DNA of 44,760 nt from Haloplanus sp. (GCF_028275055.1 NZ_JAQCNJ010000045.1:1-44760), one strand, 5' to 3'; shown: positions 15,881-24,473, counted from the stretch's first letter. Numbers and translations are program-made. The notes: generated by a model from the letters alone, not told the origin.

Positions 15881-17605
15881 CTACTCGCTGAGGCCGAAGA
15901 CGGCGACGGTGGAGCCACGACGGCCGCCGTGGAGCCAACCGGAGCCACCGACCTGGACCGCGACGTACTGCTTGCCCTCGCCGGGGTCGTACCAACTGGA
16001 CAACGAGGAACAGATCGGCGCGCCGAGCTGGAACTGCCAGAGGCGGTCGCCGTTCTCGCCGTCGTAGGCGACGATGTTCCCGTTCTGTGTGCCGGTGAAC
16101 ATCAGGCCGGTCGAGGTCGTGATGGAGCCGCCCCAGAGGTAATTGCTCGTCGTCTCTTGGGAGATCCAGTCACGCCAGACACGCTCGCCGGTGGACGGAT
16201 CGACCGCGACGATGGCGCTGAGGTTGCCGTTCCAGCCCTCCGGCGCGTCGACGTCGGGCCAGTCGTTGAGCCCGCCGCCCCAGTAGGTCTGGCCGGCCTC
16301 GTACTGCGCCTCTTCCCAGAAGATTTCGTGTGGCGCGTTGTTCTGGTTCATGTACATCAGGCCGGTTTCCTGGCTGTACGACGGCGGCTGCCAGTCGTTG
16401 CCACCGTGTGCGCCCGGCACGAAGGCGACCCGACGGTCCTCGTCCGTGTGCGGGACCATCTTCCACATGTTGATGTGCTGGGTCGTCTCCTCGGACCGCT
16501 CGAGAAGCTGACCGTTCTCGGCGTCCATGGTGTACTCCCAGGCCGTCTTGCCCGGGCTGAGAACGACGTCGCGCGTCTCGCCGTCCATCTCCATGTCGTT
16601 GACACGGATCTTGGTCGCCGAGGAGTCGTAGTCCCACACGTCGTGGGGGCTCTCGCCGTAGTGCCAGTTGATGGAGCCGTCGTTGGCGTCGAGGGTCAGC
16701 GTGCCGATGGTGAATCGGTTCGGACCGGGACGGACCGTGCCGTCGAAGTCCGGACCGGGGTTACCGACCGGCGCGTGGATCTTCCCGCTGTCGGGATCGA
16801 GCGTCGGCGTCATCCAGACGGTGCCGGCGCCGTGTTCTTGCGAGTCACCGGCCCACTCCTCTGCGGGCGTGGTGTTCGTCTTCCACATCTCGTCACCGCT
16901 CTCGGGGTCGAGCGCGGCGACGAAGCCACTGACACCGTACTCGCCACCGGCGGAGCCGGTGATGACCTGCCCGTCGTAGACGATGGGCGCCCAGGTCGCG
17001 GAGTACCCGATCTCGTGGTCGCCGGTCGAGGCGTACCACTCCTCTTCGCCGGTGTAGCGGTCGAGCGCCACGATACCGGAGTCGAGGGTGGTCATGTACA
17101 CCTTGTCACCGTGGACGGCGGCACCACGGTTGTTCGCGTCACAACAGAGAAGGAGTCCCTGCGGGTTCGCGTACGTGTAACTCCACAGGGTCTCACCGGT
17201 CCGGGCGTTGATCGCCTTCATGTGGTTCGGACCGTTCGTCTGGTACATGACCGGCGGATCGCCGGACACAACGATCGGCACACCCTCCATGCTGGAGGAC
17301 ACACCGCTCTGGACCAGATACTCCAGTTCGAGACCGTCGACGTTGTCCGGCGTGATGACGTCGGCGGACGTGTATCGCTGCTGCTGATAGCCGCCACCGT
17401 ACATCAGCCAGTTCGTCGGATCCTCCTTTGCGGAGGCGGTCAGATCCTCCTGGGTAACGTCACGCTCGGGGATCTGATCGATGTCGAACTGCTGGGTGAT
17501 GGATTCGTCGGGCAGGTTCGTCAGCGTATACCCGTCCTCAACCTCCACCATCTCGATGTTCTGTGCCGCTTTTACCGCTTCGTCGCGTTCGTGAATACTA
17601 GCCAT
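15881..17605 (-). CDS. PQQ-dependent (lanthanide-type) alcohol dehydrogenase, no signal peptide
   Basis: This 574-aa quinoprotein is an eight-bladed propeller with repeated tryptophan-docking motifs (GETLWSY, GEEEWYAS, GERVWRDW, GDRLWQF). Expected active-site parts are present: the vicinal Cys154-Cys155 that stacks on PQQ (LLLCCDANNRG), Glu222 (GGEYGVSG), Asn282 (GNPGPDFDG), catalytic Asp325, and Asp327 in HDVWDYD. Asp-Tyr-Asp at this place marks lanthanide-using XoxF/PedH-type enzymes; calcium MxaF has Ala at the second position. Family members oxidise methanol or larger alcohols outside the cell. The start is firm: GAGGTGAT, an excellent Shine-Dalgarno, overlaps the stop of the upstream gene 6 bp away. 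Yet there is no signal peptide, although the upstream gene has one. The substrate is unknown. Confidence 0.88.
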   Translation of the reverse strand: MASIHERDEAVKAAQNIEMVEVEDGYTLTNLPDESITQQFDIDQIPERDVTQEDLTASAKEDPTNWLMYGGGYQQQRYTSADVITPDNVDGLELEYLVQSGVSSSMEGVPIVVSGDPPVMYQTNGPNHMKAINARTGETLWSYTYANPQGLLLCCDANNRGAAVHGDKVYMTTLDSGIVALDRYTGEEEWYASTGDHEIGYSATWAPIVYDGQVITGSAGGEYGVSGFVAALDPESGDEMWKTNTTPAEEWAGDSQEHGAGTVWMTPTLDPDSGKIHAPVGNPGPDFDGTVRPGPNRFTIGTLTLDANDGSINWHYGESPHDVWDYDSSATKIRVNDMEMDGETRDVVLSPGKTAWEYTMDAENGQLLERSEETTQHINMWKMVPHTDEDRRVAFVPGAHGGNDWQPPSYSQETGLMYMNQNNAPHEIFWEEAQYEAGQTYWGGGLNDWPDVDAPEGWNGNLSAIVAVDPSTGERVWRDWISQETTSNYLWGGSITTSTGLMFTGTQNGNIVAYDGENGDRLWQFQLGAPICSSLSSWYDPGEGKQYVAVQVGGSGWLHGGRRGSTVAVFGLSE

Positions 17606-17611
17606 ACGTTA

Positions 17612-18529
17612 TCACCTCAGAGCAGATGGAGCGCGCATTTCGTCCGTGATGCGCATCACGTCGTTCGTCAGGTCTTCCTGTCCAACGATCATCATCGCCG
17701 CACCCGCAGAGAGGGCGGCGGTGAGCTGTGCGTCGGAGAGTTCCTGAGCGCCGGCGAGGTCCTCGGCAGCGCTGGCCAACAGGTGCAGGCCGGCGTACAT
17801 CTGCTTGAGGTCGCCGTAGTTGTTGTCGAGAATCGTCTCGGTCAGAAGCACCTCGTTCTGCCAGAGGTACGTGTCGAGGTAGTCCGTCCACAGGAGCACA
17901 CCGGCGGCCGCTCGTTGTTGGAGCGGGGCGATGTTTCCTGGGTCGAACCCTTCGACGCCGGCCGGGATCTCCGTGGTGGGAACCCACATGGCCAGCCGTT
18001 CTTTGTTGTTGACGACGTTGACGACCGTCGAGGTCAGTTCCGCCTCGCTGTACCCGAGTTCGCTGAGCGCGCCGGCGAGCACGCCCGTGTTGATGAACTC
18101 ACGCGCCGTAGCCCCGATATGCTCGGGGGTGAACTCCGGTAGGTGTTCCTCGGCGCTCTCGAAGAAGCCAACCTCGATGAGATGCTCGTGGATAGCCAAA
18201 CCGGGCTCGGCGAGTTGCTGGTACTCTGTGCTGTCCTCGGCAGGGACACCCATCGCCCGAAGTTCGGGCAGGCGCTCGATCTGTCCCTCGAGGGCGGCGA
18301 GTTCGTTCCCGAGGAGACCGGCGCTGAGTTCGCCGGCAAGGTCCTCACGAATGGCCTCGCCCATCGCGGCGAGTTCCCCCGCCGCTTCGCCTTCTACTTC
18401 GCCCCTGAGATCGCTCAGGGTGAACTCACTACCTGCTGCCACTGCGCCGGTCAACCCGACGACCTTGAGGAACTGCCGTCGATCCTCTTGATCGATCTCG
18501 GGCATTCCGTCATTTACATATTGCGACAT
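17612..18529 (-). CDS. Tat-signal protein, putative export/assembly partner of the quinoprotein
   Basis: The start at 18529 (MSQYVNDG) is chosen over ATGs at 18553 and 18544, given an AAATATAG TATA near 18562-18570. Near the N-terminus EDRRQFLKVVGLTGAVAAG is a twin-arginine motif with a hydrophobic core. The rest (305 aa in all) is almost wholly helical and acidic, with no cofactor motif that I can see. Its stop overlaps the ribosome-binding site of the PQQ dehydrogenase, so the two are made together, probably in a fixed ratio. By analogy with small Tat-bearing subunits that carry a signal-less large subunit across the membrane (NiFe hydrogenase, gluconate dehydrogenase), it may piggyback the folded quinoprotein. 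The family is not recognised. Confidence 0.7.
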   Translation of the reverse strand: MSQYVNDGMPEIDQEDRRQFLKVVGLTGAVAAGSEFTLSDLRGEVEGEAAGELAAMGEAIREDLAGELSAGLLGNELAALEGQIERLPELRAMGVPAEDSTEYQQLAEPGLAIHEHLIEVGFFESAEEHLPEFTPEHIGATAREFINTGVLAGALSELGYSEAELTSTVVNVVNNKERLAMWVPTTEIPAGVEGFDPGNIAPLQQRAAAGVLLWTDYLDTYLWQNEVLLTETILDNNYGDLKQMYAGLHLLASAAEDLAGAQELSDAQLTAALSAGAAMMIVGQEDLTNDVMRITDEMRAPSALR

Positions 18530-18680
18530 GCCATACCACTCCATCAGTATCAAGGGGGTTGTCTATATTTAACTTGTCGCTATGTTTCACGAATTAAGAC
18601 GTTGATTAAATATGAGTGTATAAGATACAACGCGGCTGGGTCCGAAAACGGCGTTCACACGCCGCTTGCGAACGTCGCCT

Positions 18681-19223
18681 TTACCTGACGGTTATCGTTC
18701 CGACCATCCCGGACGCGGCGTGTGGAACACAGACGTACGTGTACTCACCGGTCGTCTCGAAGGTGTGTTGGTAGGTCGTTCCGGCTTCGTTGAGCGAAAC
18801 GTGGTTGATGTCGTCACCGGAGATGTCGTAGCTTGCGAACGGCTCCGCACCGTCCGGGATCGACACATCGCTCGCCGCGTCGGGGTGGCCCGCGACGTTG
18901 TGACCGCCGGATTCGAAAACGAACTCGACGGTGTCTCCCTGTGAGACCGCGGTCGTTGCCGGTTCGAACTGGAGGCTGCCGCCCGGCCCCACGGCGATCG
19001 ACGCGTCCGCCTCGCTTGTTTCCATCGCCGTCGGCTCCTCGGTCGCCGTCTCCGTTGCGGTCGGTTCGTCGGTTGCCGTCTCCGTCGGATCGTCGCCGCC
19101 GTCGCCGCCGTCGCCACCACCGCCGCCACCGGAACAGCCCGCAAGGCCGGTGACCGCGACGCCGCCGAGTGCCGCTGCGAATTTCCGCCGGGACAGGACT
19201 TCTTTCGGCTCTTTTGAAACCAT
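18681..19223 (-). CDS. Halocyanin-type blue copper lipoprotein
   Basis: This 180-aa precursor has SRRKFAAALGGVAVTGLAGC, a Tat signal ending in a lipobox with Cys30 as the lipid-modified residue. A Gly/Asp then Thr/Glu/Pro linker follows. The cupredoxin domain has the first copper His in ESGGHNVAGHP and Cys, His and Met in YVCVPHAASGMVGTITV. Halocyanins are membrane-attached one-electron carriers. Lying directly upstream of the PQQ dehydrogenase unit on the same strand, it is the obvious electron acceptor. A TATA-like CTTTAACC (~19249-19256) fits a start at 19223 (MVSKEPKE); an ATG at 19229 is also possible. Confidence 0.9.
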   Translation of the reverse strand: MVSKEPKEVLSRRKFAAALGGVAVTGLAGCSGGGGGGDGGDGGDDPTETATDEPTATETATEEPTAMETSEADASIAVGPGGSLQFEPATTAVSQGDTVEFVFESGGHNVAGHPDAASDVSIPDGAEPFASYDISGDDINHVSLNEAGTTYQHTFETTGEYTYVCVPHAASGMVGTITVR

Positions 19224-19332
19224 CAACATGATCTTTGACCTGAATCGGTTAAAGCTGATGCATTCAAGTCAGTGACTTCCACGCACGGACCGCGTGCGCG
19301 AAAGGGCACCGACGGGTCACCGCCACGCGTAG

Positions 19333-19340
19333 TTTATATA
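19333..19340 (+). promoter_or_regulatory. TATA box of the HTH-binding-protein fusion gene
   Basis: TTTATATA is centred 26 nt before GTG 19363 and fixes a leaderless GTG start. In the same 140-bp divergent spacer a small palindrome, AAGTCA-G-TGACTT (19266-19278), lies upstream of both this gene and the halocyanin gene and might be an operator. Confidence 0.65.
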
Positions 19341-19362
19341 CTCCGGACGACAATCTGTTGCC

Positions 19363-20643
19363 GTGCAGGTGAGAGAGTTCCCGGTTCTCGGCGACGAGGA
19401 CGAACGAACCGTCGAGGCGTTCGCCATGGGATTCGACCGCGAGGCAGCACGCGTACTCGCCTACCTGGTCGGGCGCGAGGGCTCCGACCGCTTCTCGGGT
19501 GAGGTCGCCTCCCGTCTCGCCGTCCGCGTCGGCGTCGACTCGGGCCGGGGACGGGTTTCCGACGTGTTGTCGACGCTCACCGACCTCGGTCTCGTCGAGG
19601 AGACGACCGTCGACAGCGAGGCCCCCGGTCGGCCGCCCAAGGGCTGGCGTGCCAGCGCCGACTGCGACCAAACGCTCGCTCGGGTCAGACGTCTCCACGC
19701 AGAGGCCTTGCTCGAACAGGCGGCAACCGTCGCCGCCACGCTCGGCGACAACATCGACATCGATGTCGACGTCGACCCCACCGAGTCGACCGAACACACC
19801 CACCCGATCGAGGTGGGGCTCAACTGGAACCCCAACGGCCTCCACGCACCCTTGTTTGCGTCGACGTACGCCGACCACGGGGTCGACGTGACCTTCACCG
19901 GCTGTCGGGGCTCCCGTGCGGCCCTGTCGGCCGTGGCTGACGGGGACGTGGACATCGGTCTCACCGGCGCGGCCACGCTCCTCCGGGGACACGCCGCCGG
20001 TCACGAGCTGGTGCCGCTGGCGCTGTACTACCAGCGTGCGATGGTCGTGCTGTACACCACACGGTCGGCCTTCGACGGGCCGCTCCGTAGCATTGAGGAC
20101 GTCCGTGGCCGTCGGGTCATCATGCCCGACGGCTCGGAAACCGGCACGCTCGGTCGACTCTTTCTCTCACAGGCCGGCGTTGTCGACGATGTGACCGTCG
20201 TCCCGGCGAAAGGCGAGGAACGGACGGCGCTGCTCAACGGCGGCGCTGACGTGGCGACCGGCGTGTTCACCGACCCGCTGGAACTCGAAGCGGAGGGCCA
20301 CGACGTGGACTCGGTGCTGGTGGCCGACCAGTTCCCGGTTCCCGGCCCCGCGCTGGTCGTTCGCCGAGAAACGCTCCGTGACCGTCCGGCCGCGCTCCGA
20401 GGGTTTCTGCAGGGAACGATGGGCGGGTGGACCGACGCGACGGTTGACCCCGAGGCCGCCGTCAAGGCACTCGACGGGCGCGCCGACGACTCGCCGGCCG
20501 CGGAGCAGTACAAACTGGAGCAGGCGCTTGACCGCTTCACCGGTGGCGACGCCGTCGAGAAACACGGCTGGGGATGGCACTCCCAGGAAACGTGGCAACG
20601 GTTCCGGGTCGCACTCGGTCAGGCGGGCGTGTTGGAACCATGA
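19363..20643 (+). CDS. Winged-helix regulator fused to NMT1-like ligand-binding domain
   Basis: Two parts are visible in 426 aa. Residues ~20-100 form a winged helix (FDREAARVLAYLVGREGSDR, then RGRVSDVLSTLTDLGLVEET). After a short acidic linker, residues ~143-426 are a binding-protein domain starting VGLNWNPNGLHAPLFASTYA, with later GVFTDPLELEAEGHDV and EKHGWGWHSQETW. There is no signal peptide or membrane span, so ligand is sensed inside the cell. The GTG start is supported by the TATA at 19333. ATGA overlap with the ABC ATPase makes it the first gene of the transporter operon. Its sensor resembles the lipoprotein binding protein at 22975-24102, so it most likely controls uptake by sensing the imported compound. 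The ligand is unknown. Confidence 0.82.
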   Translation: MQVREFPVLGDEDERTVEAFAMGFDREAARVLAYLVGREGSDRFSGEVASRLAVRVGVDSGRGRVSDVLSTLTDLGLVEETTVDSEAPGRPPKGWRASADCDQTLARVRRLHAEALLEQAATVAATLGDNIDIDVDVDPTESTEHTHPIEVGLNWNPNGLHAPLFASTYADHGVDVTFTGCRGSRAALSAVADGDVDIGLTGAATLLRGHAAGHELVPLALYYQRAMVVLYTTRSAFDGPLRSIEDVRGRRVIMPDGSETGTLGRLFLSQAGVVDDVTVVPAKGEERTALLNGGADVATGVFTDPLELEAEGHDVDSVLVADQFPVPGPALVVRRETLRDRPAALRGFLQGTMGGWTDATVDPEAAVKALDGRADDSPAAEQYKLEQALDRFTGGDAVEKHGWGWHSQETWQRFRVALGQAGVLEP

Positions 20644-21419
20644 CCATGATCAGCGTCGAGAACCTGTCGGTCACCTACGGCGACCTGGTCGCTCTCGACG
20701 ACGTCTCGCTCGACATCGACGACGGCGAGTTCGTCACGGTCGTCGGCCCGTCCGGTTGTGGCAAAACCACGCTGTTGCGGGCCATCGGCGGTCTCGAATC
20801 GCCGACGACCGGGCGTGTCAGTGTCGACGGCGACACCCCGGAGGCCGCACAGTCGGCCGCCCGCCTCGGCTTCGTGTTTCAGGATCACACCCTTCTACCG
20901 TGGAAGACGGCGCTCGAGAACATCACGTTTCTCCGGAAGATGGCGGGGAAAGACCCCGATCCGGAGGGCGCACGCGACCTGCTGGCGACGACCGGACTCG
21001 ACGGCTTCGAGGACGCCCGCCCGTCGGAGCTCTCCGGCGGGATGAAACAACGGGTCGCCATCGCCCGTGCCATCCACCTCGGTGCCGACGTGTTGCTCAT
21101 GGACGAACCGTTCGGCGAACTCGACGAGATCACCCGCGACGAGATGGGCGTCGAGATTCTGCGTCTGTGGCGTGAGAACCGCAAGACCGTGGTGTTCGTC
21201 ACCCACAGCGTGCCCGAGGCGGTCTTTCTCGCCGACCGTTGCCTCGTCGTGTCGGGCACGACCCCGACCGCCGGCGCGACCACCGACGACGGGGTGGGCC
21301 GGATCGTCGGCGAGTTCGATATCGACCTGCCCCGTCCTCGGGACGAATCGGTGTTTGGCTCCGAAGCCTTCGGAACACAGGTGGCACGGGTGCGTCAAGC
21401 GCTCCACGGTGACGAATGA
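20640..21419 (+). CDS. ABC transporter ATPase (nitrate/taurine/NMT1 class)
   Basis: This 259-aa ATPase has Walker [10 protein letters not shown] (~36-44), Q-loop [10 protein letters not shown], signature [15 protein letters not shown], Walker [13 protein letters not shown] and switch VTHS. The LLPW segment after the Q-loop and the GELD D-loop are typical of SsuB/TauB/ThiZ-type ATPases, which power uptake with NMT1-like binding proteins. The start ATG overlaps the previous stop (ATGA), and its own stop overlaps the permease start in the same way. It is cytoplasmic, attached to the permeases. Confidence 0.92.
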   Translation: MTMISVENLSVTYGDLVALDDVSLDIDDGEFVTVVGPSGCGKTTLLRAIGGLESPTTGRVSVDGDTPEAAQSAARLGFVFQDHTLLPWKTALENITFLRKMAGKDPDPEGARDLLATTGLDGFEDARPSELSGGMKQRVAIARAIHLGADVLLMDEPFGELDEITRDEMGVEILRLWRENRKTVVFVTHSVPEAVFLADRCLVVSGTTPTAGATTDDGVGRIVGEFDIDLPRPRDESVFGSEAFGTQVARVRQALHGDE

Positions 21420-22171
21420 GCGTCGCCAGCCGGGTTCCCTTTCCCGATGTCGTTCTCCCCGTGTCGGGACTCGTTGCCGCCGTTGCCTGCTGGTGGGGAC
21501 TGACCGCCGTTCTCGCGCTCCCGCCGTACGTTCTTCCCTCACCCGTCGCGGTGGGGACTCGCCTCGCCGAGAACCCCGGGCTGTACCTCTCCAACGCCGT
21601 CGAGACCCTGCGGAAGATCACCATCGGCGGGGCCACCGGTATCGCGACCGGTTTCGTTCTCGCCCTCGTCATCAGCGAGGTGTCGCTGCTCAGGCGGGCG
21701 ATCTACCCGTACCTCGTCGCCGCTCGCGTTCTCCCGAAGATAGCAATCGCCCCCATCCTCCTCATCTATCTCGGCGTCGGCTTCGGCACGGCGGTCCTGT
21801 TTGTCGCGTTGATCGTCTTTTTCCCCGTCGTTGTCGGCACCGCGGCGGGGTTGAACCGAGCGCCCGACTCGCATCTCGATCTGCTCCGGTCGGTCGACGC
21901 CGACCCCATCCGGACCTTTCTTTCGGTCCGCCTCCCCCACGCCCTCCCGGACGTGTTCGCGGGCGTGAAACAGTCGGTCACGCTCGCCGTCGTCGGCGCC
22001 GTCGTCGCCGAGTGGATCCTCTCGAACGACGGCCTCGGCTCGCTCATCCTCGTGGCCTCCGAGAACGTTCAGGTGGACGTGATGCTGGCGTCGCTCGCCG
22101 TTCTCCTCCCGATGGGGCTTCTGTTGTACGGCGGTGTCTCGTTGTGTTATCGCGCCGTCGCGTGGCGGTAG
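21416..22171 (+). CDS. ABC transporter permease 1
   Basis: This 251-aa membrane protein of the BPD-transporter inner-membrane family (SsuC/TauC/ThiX type) has about six helices, an N-terminal [16 protein letters not shown] segment and the cytoplasmic EAA-like loop [28 protein letters not shown] that contacts the ATPase. It overlaps the ATPase gene by 4 nt. It probably pairs with the second permease encoded convergently at 22172-22975; the two stops are adjacent. Confidence 0.9.
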   Translation: MSVASRVPFPDVVLPVSGLVAAVACWWGLTAVLALPPYVLPSPVAVGTRLAENPGLYLSNAVETLRKITIGGATGIATGFVLALVISEVSLLRRAIYPYLVAARVLPKIAIAPILLIYLGVGFGTAVLFVALIVFFPVVVGTAAGLNRAPDSHLDLLRSVDADPIRTFLSVRLPHALPDVFAGVKQSVTLAVVGAVVAEWILSNDGLGSLILVASENVQVDVMLASLAVLLPMGLLLYGGVSLCYRAVAWR

Positions 22172-22975
22172 TCAGCCCCAGTCGAACCGCCGCTCGACCG
22201 CCGCGGGGACGAGATAGAAGGTGAGACCGAGACCGACAAGCGTCGCGAGCGCCGCGAAGGTGGTGCTCGTATCGAGGTACTCCGCGCTGTCGAACAGTTG
22301 GTAACCGATCCCGGACTGGAGAGTGAGAAACTCCGCGACGACGGTGCCGACGACGGCGAGCGCCGCCGCGAGTTTCACGCCAGCGAACACGCTCGGTGCG
22401 GCCGCGGGGATCCGGATCCTGAGAAAGGTTCGGATCGGCGGTGCGTCGACCGACCGGGCCAGATCGGTGTACTCCCGGGGGACCGCCCGGAGACCGTCGA
22501 CAGACGCCACGGCGACGGGAAACACCGTCATCGTCGACACGAGAAGCGCCCGCGAGAGAAGGCCGTCGCCGATCCAGAGAAAGACAAGCGGTGCGATGGC
22601 GATCAGTGGCGCGATGCGGAGCGCGACCAGATAGGGGTGGAACACGGCGCTTGCGGTCCGTGACCCGACCATCGCGAACGCGAGCCCGAGGCCGACGACG
22701 ACCCCGCCGCCGAGTCCGAGTCCGGCCGTTAGCGCCGTGGTCGCCGCGGCCGAGAACAACGTCGCCCGGCCCGCGATACCCGCCGCCACCACGTCGGCGG
22801 GCGATGGCAGGATCACCGACGGAACGCCGCTCACCGCCACGTACCACTGCCAGCAGGCGAGGATAACGCCGAGAACGAGAACGGGCGGCCAGACCCGCGT
22901 CAGGAGCCGCCGGAGACGGCCGCCGCTCACCGCCGGTGTCTCGACGCCCGGAAGCTGCTCATCGGAGGTCGCCAT
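22172..22975 (-). CDS. ABC transporter permease 2
   Basis: This 267-aa permease is of the same family as permease 1. [19 protein letters not shown] follows the first helix, and the coupling loop [20 protein letters not shown] matches its partner nearly residue for residue. The start ATG shares its A with the stop of the binding-protein gene (TGATG). Two distinct permeases and only one ATPase gene suggest a heterodimeric channel with a homodimeric ATPase, although two alternative transporters sharing one ATPase are also possible. Confidence 0.9.
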   Translation of the reverse strand: MATSDEQLPGVETPAVSGGRLRRLLTRVWPPVLVLGVILACWQWYVAVSGVPSVILPSPADVVAAGIAGRATLFSAAATTALTAGLGLGGGVVVGLGLAFAMVGSRTASAVFHPYLVALRIAPLIAIAPLVFLWIGDGLLSRALLVSTMTVFPVAVASVDGLRAVPREYTDLARSVDAPPIRTFLRIRIPAAAPSVFAGVKLAAALAVVGTVVAEFLTLQSGIGYQLFDSAEYLDTSTTFAALATLVGLGLTFYLVPAAVERRFDWG

Positions 22976-24102
22976 CAGACTGTGTCGGTGTACGACCCGA
23001 TGTATTCGTACCCCGTGTCCAGATACTCGTTGGTCCAGACCGAGGCCGGGTCGACCTCGCCGTCGAGGGCGGCGGTGTCGGCGAGCGCGTCGTGGACCAC
23101 CTGCCACGGTTCGTTCTCGCTCCATCCCCAGCCGTGTTCGGCCACCACGTCGCCGGTCATGAACTCCGTGGCCATGGTCTCCCACTTCTGTCGTTGCTGG
23201 CCCCGCGACTCCTCGAGAACACCGTTGGCGTCGATCAGCGCGTCGGTCGCATCGCCCGGGTTCGACTGCGCCCACGCGGCCCCGCGAGCGGTCGCCCGGA
23301 GAAACGCCCGGACCGCCTCGGCGTTCCCGGCCGCCCAGTCACGCTCGGCCGCCACCACGTGACCGTAGGAGGGGACGGTGTCGCCGACGGCGATGCTGTC
23401 GACCGTGTACCCCTGTGCTTCCGCGCTGATCGCGTCGCCGAAGACGCCGCCGGCGGCGTCGATTTCCCCCGAGAGCAGTTGCTGGACTGTGTCGTAGCCG
23501 GTATCGACCATCTCCACCTCGCCGCGGATCCCCGCGTCCTCCAACAGCAGGGTCGTGAGCACCCTGACCATCCCCGGTCCGGTGCCGACGGTCTTGCCCG
23601 CGAGTTGGTCCACGCTCGTCAGTTCGCCGCCGAACGTCTCTCGGGTCGAGAACACCACCGCCGGGCTCTTTTGCATCACGACGCCCACGGACTGTGGCGA
23701 GAGGCCGCGGCTGTTGATGTTGACCACCTGATCGCTGCTACTGATCGCAAACTCGACGTTGCTCAGTCCCGCCTGCTTTGCCGAAAACGTCGACCCCTCA
23801 CCGGTCTCGATCGCGGCCAGCGACAAGCCCTCCTCGTCGTAGAACCCGTTTGCCTTCGCGGCGAAGTAGGGGGCGTGGAGACCGCTCGGCTTCCAGTTGA
23901 GGAGCAGCGAGTAGTCGCCCGGGATGGGCGTTCCCGTCGTCGTTCCGGTCGGCTCTCCCGTCCCGGCCTCGGTGTCGGTGTCGGTGTCGGTGCCGCCGGC
24001 ATCGGCACCGGTCCCGCCGCCCCCGAGACAGCCGGCAAGCCCCGCCGCCCCGGTCGCACCGGCCGCCACGAGGAACCGTCGTCTCGTCGCTGTCCGTCTC
24101 AT
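22975..24102 (-). CDS. Tat-exported lipoprotein substrate-binding protein (NMT1 family)
   Basis: MRRTATRRRFLVAAGATGAA followed by GLAGC gives a Tat signal with a lipobox; a Gly/Thr/Asp linker (with a TDTDTDTE run) tethers the domain. The binding domain begins LLLNWKPSGLHAPYFAAKAN and contains STRETFGGEL, DTGYDTVQQL, EHGWGWSENEPW and WTNEYLD. ThiY/SsuA-type proteins deliver sulfonates, pyrimidines or similar compounds to the permeases. The start is taken at 24102 because the Tat motif follows at once. A 20-bp perfect-arm palindrome lies 20 nt upstream. The ligand is undetermined. Confidence 0.9.
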   Translation of the reverse strand: MRRTATRRRFLVAAGATGAAGLAGCLGGGGTGADAGGTDTDTDTEAGTGEPTGTTTGTPIPGDYSLLLNWKPSGLHAPYFAAKANGFYDEEGLSLAAIETGEGSTFSAKQAGLSNVEFAISSSDQVVNINSRGLSPQSVGVVMQKSPAVVFSTRETFGGELTSVDQLAGKTVGTGPGMVRVLTTLLLEDAGIRGEVEMVDTGYDTVQQLLSGEIDAAGGVFGDAISAEAQGYTVDSIAVGDTVPSYGHVVAAERDWAAGNAEAVRAFLRATARGAAWAQSNPGDATDALIDANGVLEESRGQQRQKWETMATEFMTGDVVAEHGWGWSENEPWQVVHDALADTAALDGEVDPASVWTNEYLDTGYEYIGSYTDTV

Positions 24103-24121
24103 GAGCAGACGTGGGGACACG

Positions 24122-24141
24122 ACCGGAATAAGAATTCCGGT
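24122..24141. promoter_or_regulatory. Palindromic operator before the binding-protein gene
   Basis: Perfect 8-bp arms ACCGGAAT and ATTCCGGT are separated by AAGA. The element covers the minus-strand core promoter of the lipoprotein gene (TTCTTATT at its centre is a possible TATA ~25 nt before 24102). It is a good candidate site for the HTH-binding-protein regulator or another dimeric repressor. Confidence 0.6.
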
Positions 24142-24151
24142 AAAACGTTTA

Positions 24152-24442
24152 TTAACTAATGTCGATCTTGTCCTCCGGCGGCGACCACTCGAACTCGAGT
24201 TCGAGTTCCAGTTGGCGGTGGGTCTCGCCGACGAACTCGACCTCGACCTCGATCGGTTCGTCGAACTCGAAGGGGATCTCCCACTCGTCGGTGGAGATGG
24301 TGAGTCGCGGTTCGTTCTCTATTTGGTCGGCCAGGTCGCGGAGAAACGCCGCGGTCGACGTTCTGGAGAGGCGCACCTCTCGCTCGAAGTAGCCGTCGGT
24401 AACGGTTCTGGTGCCGTTGTTTGCGTCCGGCAGGTCGGCCAT
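24152..24442 (-). CDS. Amphi-Trp domain protein
   Basis: The start at 24442 (MADLPDAN) is chosen because the domain begins soon after. The 96-aa acidic protein shows the pattern of the haloarchaeal amphi-Trp family: EREVRLSRTSTAAFLRDLAD, then DEWEIPFEFDEPIEVEVEF and a closing LELELEFEW. Alternating Glu/hydrophobic beta strands make an amphipathic sheet. The function of the family is not known to me. The gene shares a TATA region with the divergent ArsR-like regulator. Confidence 0.7.
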   Translation of the reverse strand: MADLPDANNGTRTVTDGYFEREVRLSRTSTAAFLRDLADQIENEPRLTISTDEWEIPFEFDEPIEVEVEFVGETHRQLELELEFEWSPPEDKIDIS

Positions 24443-24463
24443 GGAGTGTGTAATGTGGTACGG

Positions 24464-24473
24464 AGTATAAGAG
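24464..24473. promoter_or_regulatory. Shared bidirectional TATA region
   Basis: AGTATAAGAG reads as a TATA element in both directions: ~25 nt before ATG 24442 on the minus strand and ~33 nt before ATG 24501 on the plus strand. The two divergent genes are only 58 bp apart and must compete for, or share, this site. Confidence 0.45.

Noticed and set aside
15809-18142. A 777-codon plus-strand frame opposite the PQQ dehydrogenase
   Set aside because: It is a shadow of the quinoprotein and its partner, which have clear motifs, a ribosome-binding site and expected residues on the minus strand.
14247-19223. PQQ biosynthesis or lanthanide-binding (lanmodulin-like) genes within the quinoprotein cluster
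   Set aside because: None of the neighbouring products shows PqqA-E or EF-hand motifs, so the cofactor supply must be elsewhere.
19363-24102. Assignment of the ABC system as a taurine, nitrate or thiamine-precursor transporter
   Set aside because: Family signatures are shared by all NMT1/SsuA-type systems, and nothing in the sequence fixes the ligand.
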